Positions 58,233 through 64,000 of a stretch of DNA of 64,000 bases are shown in pieces. The notes beneath the pieces were generated by a model. The model had not been told where the DNA came from. It did not search any database and was given only the letters and a program-made list of their open reading frames with translations. Source of the DNA: Takifugu bimaculatus. Its lineage: Eukaryota > Chordata > Actinopteri > Tetraodontiformes > Tetraodontidae. Location of the stretch: the NCBI GenBank assembly GCA_004026145.2, contig CP034992.1:7932154-7996153 (forward strand), in the 5' to 3' direction. A program made the translations under genes and the position numbers. Position 1 is the first letter of the stretch; every line of letters starts with the position of its first letter.

Positions 58233-61200
58233 TGACCTGTCTTCAGGCCTTTGGGTCTTGCCTCATTGACTTGATTCTCCACCTTACACCCAGACGCAGT
58301 GTTTCCCCTACTGCAGCACTCAGAAGATGGGCTCAGGCCTCACAATATAAAGCTAATGCTGATTGAGTTTGATGGGGGCTTTTGAGGATATGAGAACTTA
58401 TCATGAGGCAAGCTTTTCACCTGATGGGAAGGAGGGAAAAGGTCATTTAGTGAATGATGAGCCTATATGGTGAGATATTGCTGGCTGCTTAAACAGGATT
58501 CTTAAATGGTTACATTTAATGGGTAACATAACTAGCCAAGATGTTGCATTTACATTCCTAAATTTGACATTGCCAAAGCAGTTAAATGTGAACAATGGGT
58601 CTGCTTATGGGCTTTAAGTAGGTACAAGATGACGTAACTATTAAATTAGGTTCATAATAGATAGATAATGTATATATCGTGATGGTGTCATGTTTCAAAT
58701 AAGTTAAAGGGGACTGAAAAGTTTAGGCTGTCTTGTCTCTGCAGGGCTGTCTGCCCGTGTCGTCTCTCTTTCTCCCAGGTTTTGGTGCACTGCAGCTCTG
58801 ACTTCCCTCCGACATGCTGCATTGATATTCAGGGTTTGCCTCTGAACCCCATTTCTGTGTGGCTGTGGTTCCGTTCCAAAAAAAGACATTGGTTCTATGA
58901 CAAGTTTCTTTACACGCAATATATAACCCAGCAAACATTAACTACTGCGTAGTAAATGTTTTAAAAGGCCACCTCAGCTTAATTACCTGGTTGAACTGGT
59001 CTCCCCTGCAGTAATAAATCAGGTCCAGGCACACCTGGATGTTTGCAGTGCTTGAAGTTTTGTAAATAACCAAAAACATAGGAGCCAGGTTTTAACACGT
59101 TACACGGTGGCTCATTTTGTCTTTACTGTACAGAAGATTGCAGCATTAATGAGGCGTCTACAACAGTTCAGGTACGTCAGCACCTTTCATGCATCATATT
59201 AGCTGTGCTGACAGCCGCACGTGTAGATCTCAGCTCCAAATGTTCTCAAGTGGGTGTTGAATGTGCCGTCCTGTATATGATGCCTATGGATTACACCCAC
59301 CAGGCATAGCAGGGGAGAGGAAGAGTGTGTGACACAGCAAGTTGAAAAAGCAAGCAGCAGCAAGAAAGAGTGAGAGAGGAGGAGCACTTTTAACCCGAAA
59401 AGCCGTGGCGCATCCTTCATGTCACCTTCTCTGCCTGTTAACGTTACAGGGTGCCATGGTTGATAGTAACGTGACAGCAGCATGCTGGATGGATGACTGG
59501 CTGGGGCCTTGCACTTGTGTGTGTGTCCTGCTTGACACACACACACACACACACACTTCACACTACAGCAGTATGTCCTGCAGCTGCTGGGGCACGCTGA
59601 ATGCAAGCTCATGTCTCCCACTCGGGCATCCCAAAGATGTGAATGAAGCAGACAGTGATCTGTGTCCTTGAATGTTACCCCCTCTTCTTCTTGCCTGTCT
59701 TCCATCGCTGCGTCCCCTCTCACGTCCTTGTGTACTGCCTAATTTCACACCCTTCAGTCTTGTTTCTACATTTTCCTCATTTCCCTATTTTCAGTTTGGC
59801 TGTTTTTCCCTCCCTCTTGTTGGACCTGTAATGCTGTCACCTTTATCCCTGAGAAAGAAGGTAAATAATATGACGCTTTTCATTGAGATTAAGCCCTTTC
59901 TCTGTTTTCATGAAGCCAGCCATCAGTTTTATCTATCCAACTGTTTTATTCTCCTGCCTAATCAGCTCTGTTGAATTAAAAAAAATCTTTTTTTTATTTT
60001 TATTTTTAATATTATGCAGCATTGTTCACACACCTATATACTACCACCCCTGCAGTCTGTCAAAATGGTACAGGCTATGCATTGAGACAGCCCCAGCTGA
60101 GGCAGTAGCAGTGAGTGTGCAGCTTAGCAAGTCTCCACATTCACACACTCACACACACACACACACACACACCTACATCCACATACACACACATAGGGCA
60201 CACGACCGTGGTGCTTAGTCTGCTGCTGCATGCGCCAGCATCACAGAATCTTGAGGTTGGAGGATTTCCACGCTGTAAGCTTCCTGTCACGTAAGTATGT
60301 ACGCTGTGACAATGCATGGATGACTCATCTGTTCGTCTGTCTTTAATGCGCTCTTTTATTTTGGTCTGCTTTTTCAGTACATTCACTCATTCACCTGCGC
60401 GCATGAAGGGTCCGCGATATTCGTCCATGAATCTTTGTGCGCTTTCATGTTTTCACACCTTCAATTCAATTGCAGTTTTGTGAATATGTAAGTGAACTGT
60501 CGGAGAGTTGTAAAGGTGGTCTGAGATATATGTACAGTAAGAGGTGGATGGGCTGGATATGTATTCAGATTCTTCTTTCCTGATCTCCTTTTTTGGAGAA
60601 ATTAAGAGTTTCTAGAACGAACGCCTCTTTTCTGGTGACGGCACATTTTATGTAAACAAGGAAATCTGGTGACAGGTTCTGCCACATCAGTGGGCTTAGC
60701 TTCCATTAGGGACCATATATATACAGTATATATGTATATACTGGCTGGGAATCTGTCCTCACTGCATTTGCTCTTATCTTGTGGAATTTAATTACCTTTC
60801 TTAAATGTCTGATTTTGTGGATGGCTGGTGGTGGCTAGTGAGTTTTGTGTCAGTTTGATTTTTAATGACACCAAGTGATTGGTTAGTAGTTTATCTGGTT
60901 TACTGTCACCTCATTTGACAGCCAACCAGTTAGTCAGCGAGGTGACTGGGACAGACTGTATATACGGAGACATCCCAGTCAAACTAGTCAGTCAGTCTTT
61001 AACAAGAAATCAGTGCTGTCAGTCATTTTGCTTCACTTTAAGTCTCGTTAATCCTAAATTATTCAGTCATTAGACACACTGGTAGCTCCACCACTGTGTG
61101 AGGTTCGCATGGCAGGGTCATCTCAGCCGGAACCTTCAATGCAGCAAGATGGGTTCGGGGTAGACGGATGGTTCAGAAACAATAAATCAGCCCGGCTTCT

Positions 61201-61290
61201 TTTTGATTTCCACCAGTCTTTAGATTTCACCCAGTAATGAAGATCTGAAGCCGATCTCAGCTTTTGGGTTCAGGGGGTTACCCTCTGTGG
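58229..61290. other. Gene-free stretch with CA microsatellites
   Basis: Contains (AC)n at 59535-59556 and an interrupted (AC)n at 60142-60180. No supported gene. ATATATACAGTATATATGTA near 60716-60736 is a small AT palindrome. Confidence 0.45.
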
Positions 61291-61425
61291 ACCTTACACA
61301 TTCATATCTGACCTATATTCACGTCAGTTTAGAGTAACCAATTAACTGAACATGCATATTTTTGGGTCAGGGGAAGATGGGATTTCCAGAAAACCCACCC
61401 TTGGCATTGGGAAAATACAGGACAT
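61290..61425 (-). mobile_element. Degraded interspersed repeat, minus orientation
   Basis: GTTTAGAGTAACCAATTAAC, then ACATGCATATTTTTGGGTCAG and GAAAACCCACCC correspond to the complement of the central part of a common fish interspersed repeat (GTGGGTTTTC, a Cys-rich flank, CATGCA, TTAATTGGTnACTCTAAA). Fragmentary, no coding capacity. Confidence 0.45.
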
Positions 61426-61499
61426 TCCTCTGGAATCAAAAGAGCTGCCAAGAATACTCTACTATCAGATGAAATGCAGTTACAGATTTAATTATTATA

Positions 61500-61620
61500 A
61501 CACAGTGGCTTCATAATAAGAAAGTCTGGGGTTGGATTCTGGCTCGGCATGGAGTTTGCATGTTCGCCCTGTGCCAAGCACCTGATCCTACTCCTCCAGT
61601 TTCCCTCACGGTCATGAAAC
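61500..61620 (+). mobile_element. Degraded interspersed repeat, plus orientation
   Basis: CACAGTGGCTTCATAATAAG, GGGGTTGGATTCTGGCTCGG, TGGAGTTTGCATGTTCGCCC then TCCAGTTTCCCTCACGGTC match the 5' half of the family whose central part lies inverted at 61290-61425. GGTTGGATTC resembles a decayed pol III B box (GGTTCGATTC). Confidence 0.5.
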
Positions 61621-64000
61621 TTTGATTTATTTTGATAGGAGGCAGACCACACATGGCAATATTACATCTTGCCTTGTCCCATCGGTGCACAGTGCACAGT
61701 TGTCTCTTTTCTTTCCTCCTTTGAGATTTTCTCGTTAAGACCCATTTTACAGTCCACCACCAGGAAGCGATCGTCTAATTTTGGGTTACCAGTGCTTTCA
61801 TTGTGTCAGCCGATGGAGTCAATCAAGGCACGTTGGACCATTTTCCAGTGTGTCAGGCTTTTTCTTTTCTTTTTTTTATAACAGACCAACCCATTGAGGA
61901 ATGCTGTTTTCACAGGTTCAATTGATCCACCAAACTGTTTATTTGTAGCAGTCCATAGATGTCAAAATACAAGTAAAATAAGCAGCAAGGGTAAAGTTGC
62001 CTTTTCCTCATCATTTATAGGAATCCACGCTGTCATCTCTTCTTTTTCTAGCATGCAAGACACCCCCACTTGGTTGTGCACATGAGTCAAAGAAAACCTG
62101 AATAATCATGCAAAACTGTTCCGTTCTCATGCCTGTGTGGCCACCTTGGCCTATGATAACTATAGCCTGTAACTATAGTCAGCACCAAATGTAGTCTTTG
62201 ATGCACTATTCTACGTGTTCTGGCACCTTTTTGTCAGAAGTGGCATCGACATGAACAGGAAATAAAGCAGTATTGACGAATCCAGCAGAGTACCAGACTA
62301 ATTTTAAGCCTGCTTTGCCGTTTAGTCTGTATAAAATTAAAATAATTATCCTATTAGATGGATAGCTCCCCAATGAGTTCCACTATCTCACTTGGAGCAA
62401 ACAGAGGACAAATAAACAACTCCCCTTGCAGCAGTAACTTACTGTCACCTCTCCTTGTCCTGTCAGCTTTTATTGATAGAAGGAGCATGGATTGTACAGT
62501 AAAATGTATTATTAGTAAATGTAATGAATAGTGGTAATGCATAGTTAACAAATTTAATTTATGTGCCCATTATTTGGAATGTTTATATAACTAGCATACA
62601 ATAGACTTCAAGGTGATAAATGGAACTAATCTGAAGGCAAATTGCTTGAAGCAAAGTAGAAAACGTATGCAGCATCTGTAGATCCTGATGGAGTAGGCTT
62701 TTTTGTTTGATTTGCTTCCCTTTTTTTGATTGCCAAAAATAAAAACACATAAAACCACTTATATCGCTAACATACAGACTATAACATATTCTAAGAGTGC
62801 TGTGTTGGAGGAATGTTGTGAGTGGTAGAGAGATACCGATTAGCGCCTTAAACACACATTATATATAAAACCAAGCCAAAACTAAATTGGATATTATCCA
62901 GCTGAAGCTCGGTTTAAAAGGAAAAGGCTGTGACTCTAAGGGAGGTCGAGTCATTTGCAGCAGGCTGGTTACAGCAGCAGCAGTTAGATCACCGGTTCTG
63001 TTGGTCCAGTTCACAGCTGAGTCCTGCACGTGCACTGTCTGTCTCCCTTACAGGACTGGTGCACAGTGCAGCCGGACACATCAACATCCCTAAGTGCTGT
63101 TCAGTGCGGGTGTGTGTGTTTTAAAGAAGAATTACTCCCTGCCACTGCATCCTGGACACACAGAGAGTATAATGCATGGGCTGGTTGTCTTGGAAACAAA
63201 CATGCGTAGTAAAAGTGTAGACGAAAAGACTAGCGTGCACATGCATGTGCCTTCCAAGGGAAGAGGACATGATTGCCTTCACGGTACCCGAGACGTTGCC
63301 AAACAAGGGAAAATATCCTATTCATATTTAATAGAGATGAAAAATGATTGAGCAGCATTGCTAAGAGAACATTTCTAGCTCTCATTGATCTAGTTTGGTT
63401 CTTCTTATTTCCCCTGCATAAAACAGTGGCTACAAAGTATAAACAATACCATATATGCATTAAACACCACAAAGCATAGGGTTTATAGAGATTCTTTTAT
63501 AAGTAGGCCTCCTTATAGGGTCTCTTCTGACGTACTGTACACTTTTTTAATGTCCCATTTTATCAGCTGTGTTTATGCAAAGTTAATGTCAAAACCTTTG
63601 TTAGATAGTATTAAAAATGTATAAAAGCAGAGACGATTAATTGGTTGTTTCCCCTTTTCCATGAAGCATGCATATTAAAAATGCATTTTTGTCAGGAGAT
63701 AGTGCAGCTGTAATCTAATTTATTATGTAAATTCTAACAACACTCACTTTTTTTGACTAATATTCTGGATCTGGGTTCCTGCTGCGTCTGTGTAGTTGAA
63801 CTCTAAAAATTGGGTGTGATCCAGTTTTCTGCCTATTTTGCTGTTTGTCATGATGAAACTCTTTTGAAGAAGCCTGCAAATCAGATGTGCAAATTTGGGG
63901 CCACAAATAAGAAAGTAGCCACGTAAAAGCATCTTTTTATTCTCATATATTACAAATGACTTGCTAATTTTAATGCAGACCTCTCTGTGCTCTACATCCT
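61621..64000. other. Gene-free right edge
   Basis: AT-rich. Frames up to 90 codons have no splice context or recognisable family. No repeat identified. Confidence 0.5.

Noticed and set aside
1..64000. CRISPR arrays, phage genes, operons, true tRNA genes
   Set aside because: Direct repeats are simple microsatellites or vertebrate interspersed repeats. The tRNA-like sequence near 8.15-8.19 kb is a SINE head without a complete cloverleaf.

Overview
The window is vertebrate nuclear DNA, almost certainly from a teleost fish. Its genes are split by GT-AG introns, AATAAA signals follow the stop codons, CA/GT microsatellites are abundant, and several repeats are of kinds common in fish genomes: an L2/Rex-like LINE 3' end, a tRNA-derived SINE and hAT-like MITEs. 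I see no operons, CRISPR arrays, phage or viral genes. Assignments rest on reading translated exons against remembered protein families; no search was run.

Layout. 1-8.35 kb: no confident gene. It holds microsatellites, a CpG-rich block near 2.4-3.0 kb, a dispersed repeat after a (GT)n tract, a minus-strand SINE near 8 kb, and two weak minus-strand coding-like segments near the left edge. 8.4-10.1 kb: rpl29 (+), four exons, 65 residues, followed closely by a LINE 3' end. 11.1-42.9 kb: iars1 (+), cytoplasmic isoleucyl-tRNA synthetase. It has one non-coding and 33 coding exons that join in frame into 1,267 residues, carrying HYGH, KMSKR and the editing-domain motifs. Its intron 11 contains an intact single-exon intermediate-filament gene (19065-20201, 378 residues, same strand, nearly tail-less). 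Other iars1 introns carry a MITE, a SINE fragment, a palindromic repeat and a 73-nt GT tract about 10 nt from an acceptor. 43-64 kb: no gene recognised. It holds microsatellites (including a 465-bp CATC/CTTC array), retroelement tails, degraded interspersed repeats and a CpG-rich patch near 46.5-46.9 kb. It may be intergenic or lie inside a large intron of a gene outside the window.

How the genes relate. rpl29 (a 60S ribosomal subunit protein) and iars1 (charging of tRNA-Ile) are both housekeeping translation genes, transcribed in the same direction about 1.1 kb apart. Each has a compact upstream region with ETS-like CTTCCG motifs; iars1 also has a full CRE. The nested filament gene has no functional link to them that I can see. 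It is the most unusual item here, and the best candidate for something undescribed.
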